NCBI GenBank assembly: GCA_018466975.1
Contig: CM031561.1
Location: 3,224,001 to 3,288,000, forward strand
DNA: 64,000 nucleotides
From: Sparassis latifolia
Taxonomy: Eukaryota > Basidiomycota > Agaricomycetes > Polyporales > Sparassidaceae
Reading direction: 5' to 3'
The position numbers and the translations under genes were made by a program. The notes beneath the pieces are model-generated. The model searched no databases. It was given only the letters and a program-made list of their open reading frames with translations, and was not told where the DNA came from. Below, piece after piece: positions 1-10,370 of this stretch (its first letter is position 1; every line of letters begins with the position of its first letter).

Positions 1-1912
1 GCTCACTTTAGGCAGGCACCGTGTGGGGGGCCGATGGGAAGGTCAAGTCATAGCAAGTCATCCAAACGGTTGCGACGCGTCCGTGCATCCCATGTCGTGC
101 AAGATCCGAGGCGCGCCCTCCGGGCACAAGGCGCGTACTCGGAAGACCGTTCAGACTGTTGACATCAACCCGCTCTCATATGACCGCACGGACCCATTCA
201 CTGCGTTCAATGTGCTGCGCCAGCTGCTGGCGTCGCTGCCGGCCAGGATTGGAGGGTGCCAGTATAAGCTCTCTCCGGAGGAGCACAAGATTTCTATGCA
301 TTTGTTCACCATCGTGGAACCCTTCGTTGGGCTTTCACCGTCGCGCCGCACCCTGACCCGCCAGCCTACAGAACCACCTCATCATCAATCGTTGTCTGGC
401 CCGTAACGTTCGGCGGTTGGAGATCCTGGACGAACGCGGGACAGAGCCAGAGTCTATTCCATCAGATATTCTTACAACCGACACTGATCTCGAGTCTACG
501 GACGATGAGCTTGGGATGCACGTCAAGCAGGAGCGCTTCTTGGCTTCTGCTTTTGGCGAGAATGACTGCTCTCGACTCCTTGACCTGGTCTTGCAATCAC
601 TCTCCCATCTCTATTGACGACATATGGCCCACGCTGCTGAAATGCCAGGGCCTCAGACACCTCGAGATCAATGACAATCTCGTATTTACTCCCGACGCAC
701 ACCCTGATCATGAAGGAGGCACCAGCAGAAACACCCGTCGTACCGTTGTGAGTAGACTTCCATGCAGTCCGATCAGACTTGATCATCCATCTCCATTCAG
801 TTACATGGACTGAAATCTGCCGGTCCTCATGCCACGAAACACAATTACGGCGCGACTAAAATTCCGGATCTTTCTCGCATCTCTGCTATGCTGAATAACT
901 GCCCCAATCTCGAGGTGATTTGGGCCTCTTGGCATTTCTCACTAAGCGCACATGCTCACATGGGTATCAGGTCCTGCACGTAGATTATACCCAACGCCGT
1001 GGTGCCGGCTATCTCAATCCCGCCGCCGACGACTTCCTGCTCTGCGGCCGCTGGCCTTATTTGAAAAATCTGGTTTTGACCAACTTGTGGTGTTCCCCTC
1101 ATGCCGGTCTTGACGCCGCTGCGACCTTCCTCTTCACTCACGCTAACATCGAGGTTCTTCATCTGGATATTTCATTCCGTACTGCTACCGGGGCACCAAC
1201 CGTGCGATGCTCGCGCTCCCGCCGAACTCGCTCTCCCGCCTCCGCGAGCTCAAGGCAAGCAAGGAAGTTGTATGCGTAATCTTGCAGTGCCCCTGCGACA
1301 AACCAGGCTGGAGGCCACTGGAGACCATTAAGGGCGTGCAATTGACTGGGTCAACGTGGGATCATGTATTCCTAGCGAGCCTGAAGAAGTATGGCGCAAA
1401 TGCGCTCAAGAGGTTAGAACTCGCTGGGTGGAATGAGATGGATGATCTGAGGCGGCTTGTGGAGTGCGTACCGAAGTTGACCTGGCTGGATGTCGGCAAA
1501 CGAGGAGGGCCCGGAGCCGCTAATACTCCGCAGACGACCAGTGCGAGCAAACCTGTTACGGTCATAAACACCAATGCTGTGCGCCGTTCTTTTTTTTGAT
1601 ACCGATGTTTTTCTTAATAATGCTCCGCGACAGGTCGAATGGGCGACCCTGCTCTCGAACATGCCTGAGCTCACTACGTTCTACGGCGTCCGCTTCTTCT
1701 ACGAAGTGTCCGCCCTCGCTGCGGATCCATCTATCCTCTCGTTATCCGACCGCAGTCGCGTGCGCAAGAACGATGAGGTAGCGTCCGTGTTTGCATGGAA
1801 GTGCCCCAAGCTGCGGCGGCTGGACCATTGGGAGGAGGGCTCAGGCAAGGTCATTGTCCTACTCAGAGATGGCGAGAAGATCCGGTACGAGGTCAGACGT
1901 GTCAAGGTATGA
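1..1912 (+). CDS. LRR / F-box-like protein, 5' partial, possibly degenerate
   Basis: The reading shows successive leucine-rich segments such as RLEILDERG, GLRHLEINDN, YLKNLVLTNLW, NIEVLHLDISF, ALKRLELAGW and PKLTWLDVGK, which is the pattern of the LRR part of fungal F-box-type proteins. No F-box is visible; it would lie before the window. The coding frame is already open at base 1, so the 5' end is missing. Exons can be joined with short introns (for example about 730-800 and 915-970). Near 570-630 and 1165-1210 the frame changes without a convincing intron, although a 61-nt intron ending at about 640 would repair the first. The last exon ends at TGA 1910-1912. The gene may therefore be a decaying member of a large family. 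The family assignment rests on the leucine pattern only; target and function are unknown. Confidence 0.55.
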
Positions 1913-2228
1913 CCGCCAGATCTCCGGAGCTTGCAAGAAATCTTGATTATAATGACGGCATCTTCATTCTTCTCTGTTGTCATATCCTTGTTTCGAACGC
2001 ACATATCAATTCTGTCACAGCCCAAGTAATCAAGGCAACGATCGGGCACATATGTAACTAGCGCGCATATACCGATACAACGACGAGGAAGCTGCTACAA
2101 TTACATCCCCGCCGAAGGGGGGGCGGGTTGGGTTGTTGCAAAATCATACGACAAGCTTGCAGCTGTTCTAGTGACTATACCAACGGGTGTTACGCAAAGA
2201 GGGTGTGGAACGTTCACGAAGTACGCAC
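1913..2228. other. Convergent intergenic spacer with a GC-rich hairpin
   Basis: The spacer separates the 3' ends of two converging genes. A short inverted repeat, CCCGCC at 2108-2113 and GGCGGG at 2122-2127, could form a small hairpin. No gene is seen. Confidence 0.4.
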
Positions 2229-3507
2229 TCAGACCATCAACGCCCCAAAAAGCCCGCCATCGTGAACAGGTATACCTCGCAGGAGGCGTGCTAGTTCCGC
2301 ATGCGAGAGGTGCTCGGCCCAGCGATGGCATGCCTGAGTGCCTTTAGAGATCATAATGGCACGCACCCCGTCTTGCGAGAGTGTTGTATCAATGACGTTG
2401 CAAATCTCCTGCAGACAGCTGATCAGTACCCATGCTCCGAGCTATCGAGCGGAAGTACACGTACGAGAACCCACCGCTGAGCCATATCGTTCCGCACGGA
2501 CATTATATCGTGCTTCGCCTTCCAAACGATGGTGGCTCGGATTTGCTCCAGGAACTCCCGCGGGACGCACTCACCGACGTGCAAGGACGCACGCAGGAGA
2601 AGGAGATGGAGACCGCGGTAATGTATCAGGGACCATGGCACGTCAATGAGTACTGATATGAGCAAACACATGTCTGAAGGCGGCAGAATGCCGAGCGCGA
2701 AAAGGTCGCCGACGAATGAGGTTATGCTCAACAGCTGCGACCTCATGTTCTCCAGGAAGTCAGTGAGAGCATCCAGGCCAGTTCCCGAGCCGAAAACATG
2801 GAGGTCGGTCTGCAAGGATGCTACGTAAATACTATTCATTCCCAAGAAAAATGACATACACTACGCCAACTGATGATGAACGCAGCCATCGCAAGGTCAA
2901 GGAGCTTTTCTTCGAAATACCAATTCTTATCCCATGAGGCCCAGAAGAGGTCAGCCATAATATCGTGCACGATTACAGCAACAGTGCGCGAATAATCAAG
3001 GCGAGCGATTGCACTGAAGAACAGCCTCTGCGCCCATTCCGAGATACATCGCCGCGCGACCCATGGTTCGCTACACGATATAATGGAGCGGACCACACAT
3101 CCGGCTTCGGCGTGGATCACTAGTGGGTGGCAGGTCTCGCTGATCATACATTGCATCCGATAGAAATACACCTGGAGGCGAACGTCAAGCACAACCAGCG
3201 GTACCGAGGGCAGTGAACGAAGGCGCATTATGCCCGGGACGCCGCCCGCTGACCGTGACGAGCTGGACTTCTCCGAGAAATACTGGACTCGCAAAGTAGC
3301 ACCGCATCGACGGATGGCGGAGTGGCCATCGACTTTCAACTGTACACATGCAACAGGCTTGCGGAGGGAGACAAACCAGTAGAACTCCCTGGCGTACGCG
3401 TTCTTTTCCATTCTTGCTACGTCTTCCGCGGAGATCACGGATACTGGGCTGTGAGCGCTGCGCTCGACAAGTGTGAACGCAGACGCTGCCGACGCGACAG
3501 ACATCAT
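2229..3507 (-). CDS. Uncharacterised helical protein, basidiomycete-type
   Basis: Three exons join cleanly in phase 0: 3507 to about 2855, then an exon beginning TDLHVFGSG after an acceptor at about 2814, then a last exon beginning EICNVIDTT and ending at TGA 2229-2231. The start chosen is the double ATG at 3502-3507, because upstream sequence in frame reads like leader; an ATG at 3636 is also open. The product, about 370 residues, is rich in predicted helices (SWRS, FVGDLFALGILPPSDM, IHYRGLHLLLLRA). The segment around LFALGILPPSDM with the following hydrophobic helix recalls MIF4G-like helical repeats, but this is a weak resemblance. There are no catalytic motifs, signal peptide or membrane span. 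A TATATAT at about 3591-3597 lies about 85 bp upstream of the start. Function unknown. Confidence 0.6.
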
Positions 3508-4449
3508 GCAAGATACGAAGGGAAAACAGAAAGGACGGTGAAATAGATGGGCAGGTTGCGGTGGAGGAGAGGAGCACCCGACGGGATCGGATATATAACC
3601 ATGACAGAGATAAAGAAGTACCGTTGCACATTTCATTGCCGATGCACTCGACGTTCAGTGGATACAGAGTCTGCCGAATGGACAAACAATAAAAATACGA
3701 GCCTCACCGCAGTACGTCGTCACTTTCGATCATCGAACAATGACAACTATCCCCTTGACATCGAGTTCAAGGCAACCAATAGTTCATCGTAGGGTACTGA
3801 CCTTGCCTACTAGTCATGGCTCCCACATATCCATATTGTACAAAAACCGAAGGACGTAGTCATGTCGGGATTTCCTTGAACAAGACTGCTGATTGGTAGA
3901 TGTCAACAAGAAGAGGGCCGCCAGGCCGTTTGACATAACAAAATAAGTTCTCTGATAATAAGCCAGTTGTTCTTCCCAAGAGAAGGCTTGTTTTCGCAAG
4001 TCCATGATCCAGAAAAGGGCACCCAAAAGGATTCGATTCGTGGTCAAGGAAGGAGTTGGGGGTGTACATGATGTCACGGTGTCGCCGCTGGAGCTGCCAT
4101 AAATGTCAAGGGCGCTTACGCTTACGGCTGTTACATTTCAAGGCCTCACGGCGACGGCGCGCGGACTCACAACGAAGCTCAGTTGTTACGAGTTCTGTTG
4201 TTCGCTATAGGATCCAGGTTGACAACCCTGTAAAAATAGTTAAGGTGTGGTGAGTCTTGAGTCATCCGGTTACAGAGTCTCGTCAGTCACCACCATCCGT
4301 GAGGCAGCCAAGGAACCGCAGTTGTTACCTAGTCCTCCAACAGTTGTCCGAGAGGATCCAAATATTAATATTTCAAGAAAACCTAAGAGCGACCGCGGGC
4401 GGAAATATCCATTGAATACAGTTGACTGTTCGCTCCGCTAACCAGCGCA
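3508..4449. other. Divergent intergenic region
   Basis: About 940 bp separate two divergent gene starts. A TATA-like element at 3591-3597 suits the minus-strand gene. Short open frames here (for example 3814-4077) show no similarity or composition that supports them as genes. Confidence 0.4.
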
Positions 4450-6935
4450 ATGGATGACGAGTCGGCAGAGATTGAATTGGTGCGTGCAGTACCTCTGTAT
4501 TCTGCGGATACTCACGGCGAACGTAGCTGGAGCAAAACTTGAACAAGACACGCCAGATTTCGCAGAGAATGACCAGTAAGCCCGATTGAAATGTTTAGAA
4601 TGCGCATATACGTGACTACTTCTCAGCCATCCTCACCAGCTTCGATACCAGGCTGGTGAAGCTCGAGAAGTCCATTCTGCCGCTGTATAACTCGACACAA
4701 CTCTTGACGAGAAGGGCAAAGAGTAAGCCTGACGTTATAAACCCCTCCTGTTTTTCCTGAATGGACTAGATATCGAAAGTGCTTTGATGAAGATCGACGA
4801 AATTGCGAGTTACCAAGAAGGTATTGCTGCAGAGGAAGCCCTGGTTCTCCGTGGGTGAGTGAATTTACGCTCGCTTGTATATTAAACTCCTCTCTCCAGC
4901 CCACCTAACGTTCATGCAGTCCACAGCCTGGTCAGCTTCAAGAATACATCGAGACCATGCAGAGAATGAGCGCGACGCTCGCATTCGGGTCGTTTGAAGG
5001 TACCTCCCGCGACACGGTTAGGTCTCGCTCTACGAATGCGATGGAATTCTTCTGATGCCATTGATATAGGCTCGTTTGATCGAGACGGGCGCAAAGAAGC
5101 TCATTCAGCTGTACACCACACTTGTCGCAGAAGGATCCTCTGGCTTGCCTCTTAACGGAGTGGAATTCGCCTACGCACCCTTCCCACCCGATCTGCTTGA
5201 AACATTGGAACCACTGGTGACGTTCCTGCGGACGCTTCCTCTCCCCGCAACACACCCCTCACATCCTGCCGCGCCCGGCATCTTGGCTTCGCTAAAGGAG
5301 GCTCAGAAGGGCTACGGCGATATGCGCGGAGCGTGGGGTCGCAAATGTCTCGAGCTGTATGGGAAACGCGTCCTGGACCGTGCGGCGACAATCGACGGGA
5401 CTGCTGCTGGCAGAGAGTTAGGAAAATTCGTGGACCACGTTCTGGACGTCGCGGAGGTCAGCGTGTTCTTCTATTCGCCCAGCGTCCTGAGAGGTAGCTG
5501 AGGGGATTACGCAGGACGAATATAATCTTCTGACAGAGCTCGCACCGTTACCTGCCCAGTCACTCGTTACGTCAACATACACTTCCCTCATCACACCGTT
5601 AACAACGCTGTTTACGTCGACCCTCTCATCACTCAATTCCATAATCAAGCGATCTCTACACAAACACACAATCCTTGCATTGTCAGCATACTCCTCACTG
5701 ACTGCTTCTCAGACACGATGGGACGAGGTTATGTGCCGACGTGCTAGTCGGAAGGAGAACGAGCTGAAAGATGGCGTGAACACCATTCGTTCAGCATGCC
5801 AGCGTAGCTTCCCGGAGTTCATTGCCGATATCAAGGCAGCTGCACTGAGCAACCGTGGTGAGGTCAGCACCGGTGTGATTGATATAACGAGTCGGGTGAG
5901 CCCAATACTGCATCGTTCGTTCCTTGAAATTATTTACCGCTGTGTGTGCAGACTGTGGAATACATGGAGCGTCTTCCGGAGCTACGAAACGAGGCCGCTT
6001 CGGTGTTGCTCAGCCTGGGCGATGGCAACTGGAAGATGGGTGAAGGAGCGCAGGTTGTCAGAGCTTCAAGGACTGCAGAGATCGACGAGAAGACAATTCT
6101 TGAGCATTTCACATGTATGTCAATTCCATCTGGCTCACAATATTGCTCATTGACTTGCGTGCACAGACGATGTGGTGTCTACTGTCATCCAAACCCTCCT
6201 CGCGCTGTCTCGTGCCAACAAGCGCCCCGCCTTTGGCTCGATATTCTTGATCAACAACATCTCGTACCTGCGCACTCATCTTATCCTCGAGCGGCGCGCA
6301 GACATCCTCTCACTACTCTCCAAGCCGACGCAGGACATCTTGAACTCGAACTTCCGCACAGCTAAGGCCGGGTACTTTGACTCGAATTTCTCCCCGCTGC
6401 TGCAGACACTTGCGGATGACAGGGACAAGAGCAAGAGCGCGACGAAGGAGAAGTTCACGCGGTTCTTCGATCTGCTGGATGAAGTGCTTGAGCGGCACCA
6501 GTTGGCTCGAGTGCTGCACTGGGATGATGAGGGAAGAGATACCATCTGTGACGAGGCCATCAAGCTGGTTGTCCCATCCCTACAGCGGTTCATACAAAAG
6601 AACATCGGGAAGGAGTTCAGCAAGAGTACGTCTTTCGTGCTATATACAGCATGACAAACACTCATCTTAGCTCTCTTGGCTAGATCCTCAGAAATGTGTG
6701 TTGTCAAATAATGCTGTGTTGTTTATGTTATTGATCTGATCTTGCAGATATCAAGATGTCGCCGGAGGAAGTCGAGTCACTTATAAAGACATTTTACATG
6801 TAAGTCAATTACTATCTTACCATTGATGAATCTTGCTTACACTTGTCGTGATTCCCTAGTGAGAGGGATCATAATGCAGCACCTGCAGAAAAAGTAACAA
6901 ATAACTTACTAATTCAAGCTGGATGGAGTCGTTAA
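4450..6935 (+). CDS. EXO70: Exocyst complex subunit Exo70
   Basis: Exo70 is a rod-shaped helical exocyst subunit that binds phosphoinositides and Rho/Cdc42 GTPases and tethers secretory vesicles at the plasma membrane. The N-terminus has the family pattern: an acidic start, a coiled-coil helix (QISQRMTSIL, LEKSILPLY) and a second helix with SATLAFGSF. The C-terminal half carries the Exo70 domain: FGSIFLINNISYLRTHL at roughly residues 400-420, LSKPTQDILNS, and the terminal block NPQKYIKMSPEEVESLIKTFY. About 11-12 short introns are used; the start is ATG 4450, followed by the exon MDDESAEIEL. The C-terminus is ambiguous. Without the last intron the protein ends FYM at 6802. A consensus intron (gtaagt to cctag, about 6799-6860) adds 20-odd residues in AT-rich sequence to a stop at 6933-6935. 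Total length about 600-620 residues, normal for the family. Confidence 0.9.
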
Positions 6936-8990
6936 CACTTTGTGCTATGGATCTCCGATATTCAGTGGCAATATACAATTAAAGAGGTTTGGGCAGAGTA
7001 ATGATATTCCTGATGTAAGATAAATCATGTAGCTGGCCAATATTTATCTCCGTATGATAGCAGCAACTCTCTGCCCCTTTTGATTCTTCGCTCTACAGAG
7101 GTAGAAGGATATTAGTTGGGCCAACTGTTTGCAATTGTAACTTACCACAGTATAGCCCAATTCTGTGTTCTCCATTGACCCACAACACTGGTAAAAGTAT
7201 AAGTTTGATCAATTGTTAATTAGAGACATTTTACCTTCTGCTTTTACATTGGGGTTTTCTGAATGATTAATATAGCGTGTCTCATTACCAACAGTTGCAC
7301 CATCTAAGACCTGAGCTTCATTGAGTGCAAATGCATAATTCAATTTGCGATAATCATTTAGTGTTCTGACAAACAATATTATACTGTAAGCAAGAGGAAT
7401 GGATAGAACCTCAGATTGTAGACATACTGTACTGCATCAACCATATTCTCAATTCTATAATCTGGAGCAATCTCTGAAATATACTCTAAAATCACTAGAC
7501 ATTAGATCTTGTCATAAGGCAGCAGAAAGCTTCATACCTCCAACTAATTGATTTAATGGAATGTCCTTAACAGCAAAGGCACCTAGACCATATGATCCAC
7601 TCTTTACTTCAATGTACTATAACACTTTAGTTTATAACATAAATAAGAGAAATGTGATAACACTTACTGAACATTGACTACACTGTAATTTCTGGTTTTC
7701 ACATATATGTGGAGTTTTTCTAGAATTCTCTAACATGCCTGTGAATATGAGTGATCAAATTTATAAAAATAGTGAAATTACTTCTATTAGATCAGAATAG
7801 TTAGTAGTGAGCTATTGAATAGACTAAATGTGTAATACTTTTTTTTGCCCTTCTGATTAGAGCATAACTCTGGGTCACATTCTCGACCAAACTTCATACA
7901 TTTGCATGAGCCATTAATACATCTTTTATTGCATCTGCAACCCTTGTATCTGAGTTTGCCTAAAAAGAGAGTATCAGTGAGTGTTTATTCAAGTGAAAAA
8001 TTATCTGCATACATCGCTGATCACATCCACAGTTTTTTCTGCAATGTAAATTGAACTCATAGCACATACACCCAGTTGAGTTGTTACATGGTCCATTATG
8101 ATGACAAAAATCAATTCTATAGTCTTATGGTTAGCTTTAGACTAGCCAGTGTGAATTACCACATACGATGAAAAGTTTAGGTTAATCACAGAATTATATT
8201 CAGATGTATACTTTGGAAGATCTTCTGCAAGAATTTCATCATCTGCTCATATACTGTCAATAACTCACAGTTCATAGAAATATAGAAAAATACAACATAC
8301 AGAAGAAAAGTGGTGCTTGACTCTGAGATAATTTTTGTGGAATGATCTGTTCATCACTAAATAATAAACACCTTTGCCTGAATAGCTGTAACATAAAGAT
8401 GTTGAAATGAAGAATTTGCTAATATTTCATAAGAAATTTACCTCAAAGCATGGAACATGACATAAAATAGCAAGATGACAGGGCAAGGCATCTGGTAGAA
8501 GACCAAAGATACTTCTGTAAAATGCTTGCTCTGACTCATTGGGTAAAGTTATAATATCCTGAAAGATATCTGTGTATAAGTCAAGTTATTCAGTACATTG
8601 AAAACAGACCTTATCATCTTCCACAAGAAGAAAACAATTAGATCCACAAGATGGATGTTTGGTGCCCTTCATATCAGTGCTTCTCAGTTGTGGTTGTAGA
8701 ATATCCAGTGGATAACCAGGCAGCTCTGAGACTTGTCATTGTGATTTTAATGCAGAGATGAAAAATACCTACTGTGTGTTGCACAGAATACATTAACACA
8801 ATTTAGGTTAGGGCAGAATAAATCCATGTTCTCATTGATTTGCTTCCAAATATCCAAATCTCTTGAATAAACTGAAGGTCTACACCATTCCGAAGTCTTA
8901 TATCCATGCCAGAGCAGTGGATCTCTGCATGATACATAACATTCCATCAACTTGGAGTTGAATTGAATCAACATACCTTTGTTTCATGCG
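6870..8990. other. AT-rich tract covering the 3' end of EXO70 and most of the first CXC-SET gene
   Basis: By eye this stretch is strongly A+T rich (long runs such as ataaataagagaaatg), while sequence on both sides is close to balanced or GC-rich. The right boundary, near 8990-9000, is abrupt and lies inside the methyltransferase gene. Codons in the exons here favour A/T at third positions (TTA, AAA, ATA, GAA). No transposon ends or terminal repeats were seen. The exact composition was not computed. Confidence 0.75.
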
Positions 8991-9792
8991 CCAGAGAAGC
9001 CCAGTTCCACCCGGATTGTTAGACAACAGCAAACACGGAAGGACGGTGTGTTGGTCAATTACATTGTAAGATAGCCCAAGGTTCTTGGTCAACCTTCGCG
9101 TGACTTCCAATGCAATGACATCGACTTGATCAGAAAAAAGATCACTGATCAGCATGAAGGCTCTGGAACATCACTGGAAGTAAAACCTCACCGTCGTTGT
9201 CGCGCCAGAAGGCCTGCCAGACGAAGTGGTCGAACAGCATGGCGTATTCGACCTCGTTGAAGCCGGGTTCGCCGGCATACTGAATGTATCGAAGTGGCAC
9301 AGCCTGGGTTCCATCATCGGCGTCATGGTCAGATTTGAGGTTTCGCGCGGATGGTGTGCATGCTTCATATTTTGGATGGGGCTTGACATGGGAGCGGATC
9401 GAGGTGACGGAGGATATCACAGTGGATCGCGACCCTTGTTCTAAGTCATATACAGAGAACGAGAGATCGAGAGCTTCATCCAGAGCCATGTCGTCGACGC
9501 CAGGGCCACAGCACAGCTCCAAAGCGTCTTCGAAGACAGGCTCCACCGCACGGCGAGAAGTTCTAGCCAGCCCGCGGATGAGCAGTTGACAGCTCCCCAG
9601 CTCCCAGAGGTAGAACTCCTGCCAAACATCCCGGAACGTATCAATAATCTGATCGCGAACAGAGCGTTTCTTGCGAGCGGCCGCAGCGAAGCGCTCTCGG
9701 ATTTGTTGCTCTATTAATTCGTCGGGCTCCAGAGGCTCGCGGTGGACGATAAAGAGAGGCTGTTCCTCATCCATATCAGCAGCGTATGGCAC
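7025..9792 (-). CDS. CXC-SET domain histone methyltransferase, EZH2-like (copy 1)
   Basis: Enhancer-of-zeste-type enzymes methylate histone H3 (K27 in characterised members) as catalytic subunits of PRC2. Order from the N-terminus: a long GC-normal first exon (9792 to about 9150) with the block PKYEACTPSARN; a helical exon with VIALEVTRRL; a Cys/His segment LFCPNLNCVNVFCATH (about 8760-8830); a SANT-like segment ending LPCHLAILCHVPCFE (about 8455-8560); a pre-SET CXC region, CHHNGPCNN to RKNCGCDQRC, then GCRCNKRC and GRECDPELC (7840-8130); QCSQCS; then SET pieces VKSGSYGLGAF, RYINHSENPN, VNGEHRIGLYC and RIKRGRELLLSYG, ending at TGA 7025-7027. The substrate-pocket NHS and the GxG motif are intact. 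About a dozen introns were inferred; most join in phase. The start could be ATG 9792 or 9774. Copy 2 lies at 16361-19024. From the second exon on, the gene is AT-rich, unlike its 5' end. Confidence 0.85.
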
Positions 9793-10370
9793 GGAGGAAG
9801 GTTTGTTATCGAGTTACGTCAAGATGATAGCAGTCAAGATATACGGAAAGGTGAGGGACACTGCCTCGGAGACTGAGTGAAGAGCAGTCAAGAAGTTGAA
9901 AGCCGCCAAGTCTGTTGAAGAATCAATAAAGATCGGGTTGTTGATCGTCACAATTCGATCGAGATCAAGTCAGGTTGCATCCGCGACGAGGACTCGGACT
10001 CGAAGAACCCCATCTCCGCGGTATCGTACTACGAACATTAATGCGATCATGACACTAGCTAAGCGGACCTCGACACCGACAAAGTCCTGATACAGGAAAG
10101 CTACCGGATACACTCGAAACCCGTATAGCTCTTCCCACCATTGTGAGCCCGCCTCTACGTTCATGGAGCGCAGGTTCAAAAAAAGGGCGGGTGGCGCAGC
10201 ATCCATAGAACCACTGTTTCCAGTCTTCAACAGCAATCACTGGAAGATCGCTGCGCTGACGCGAAATCCTCCCAGAGTTTCAGTCAGGACATCCTAATCA
10301 TTACACAGGACGCGTCGATCCCACGGAGTATGCAGCAGAGTATCATAATTATCACGTAGAACCCAGCAGC
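9793..10370. other. Intergenic region between a 5' end and a 3' end, both minus strand
   Basis: About 580 bp lie between the start of the CXC-SET gene and the stop of ATG18. An 88-codon minus-strand frame at 9970-10236 has no recognisable features, and I do not call it a gene. The region probably holds the promoter of the methyltransferase gene. Confidence 0.35.

Noticed and set aside
6870..9000. AT-rich tract as a transposon or mitochondrial insertion
   Set aside because: It encodes intact CXC and SET exons in frame with nuclear-type introns, and no terminal repeats or mitochondrial genes were seen.
9970..10236. 88-codon minus-strand frame between copy 1 and ATG18
   Set aside because: No splice continuity with either neighbour, no recognised motif, short.
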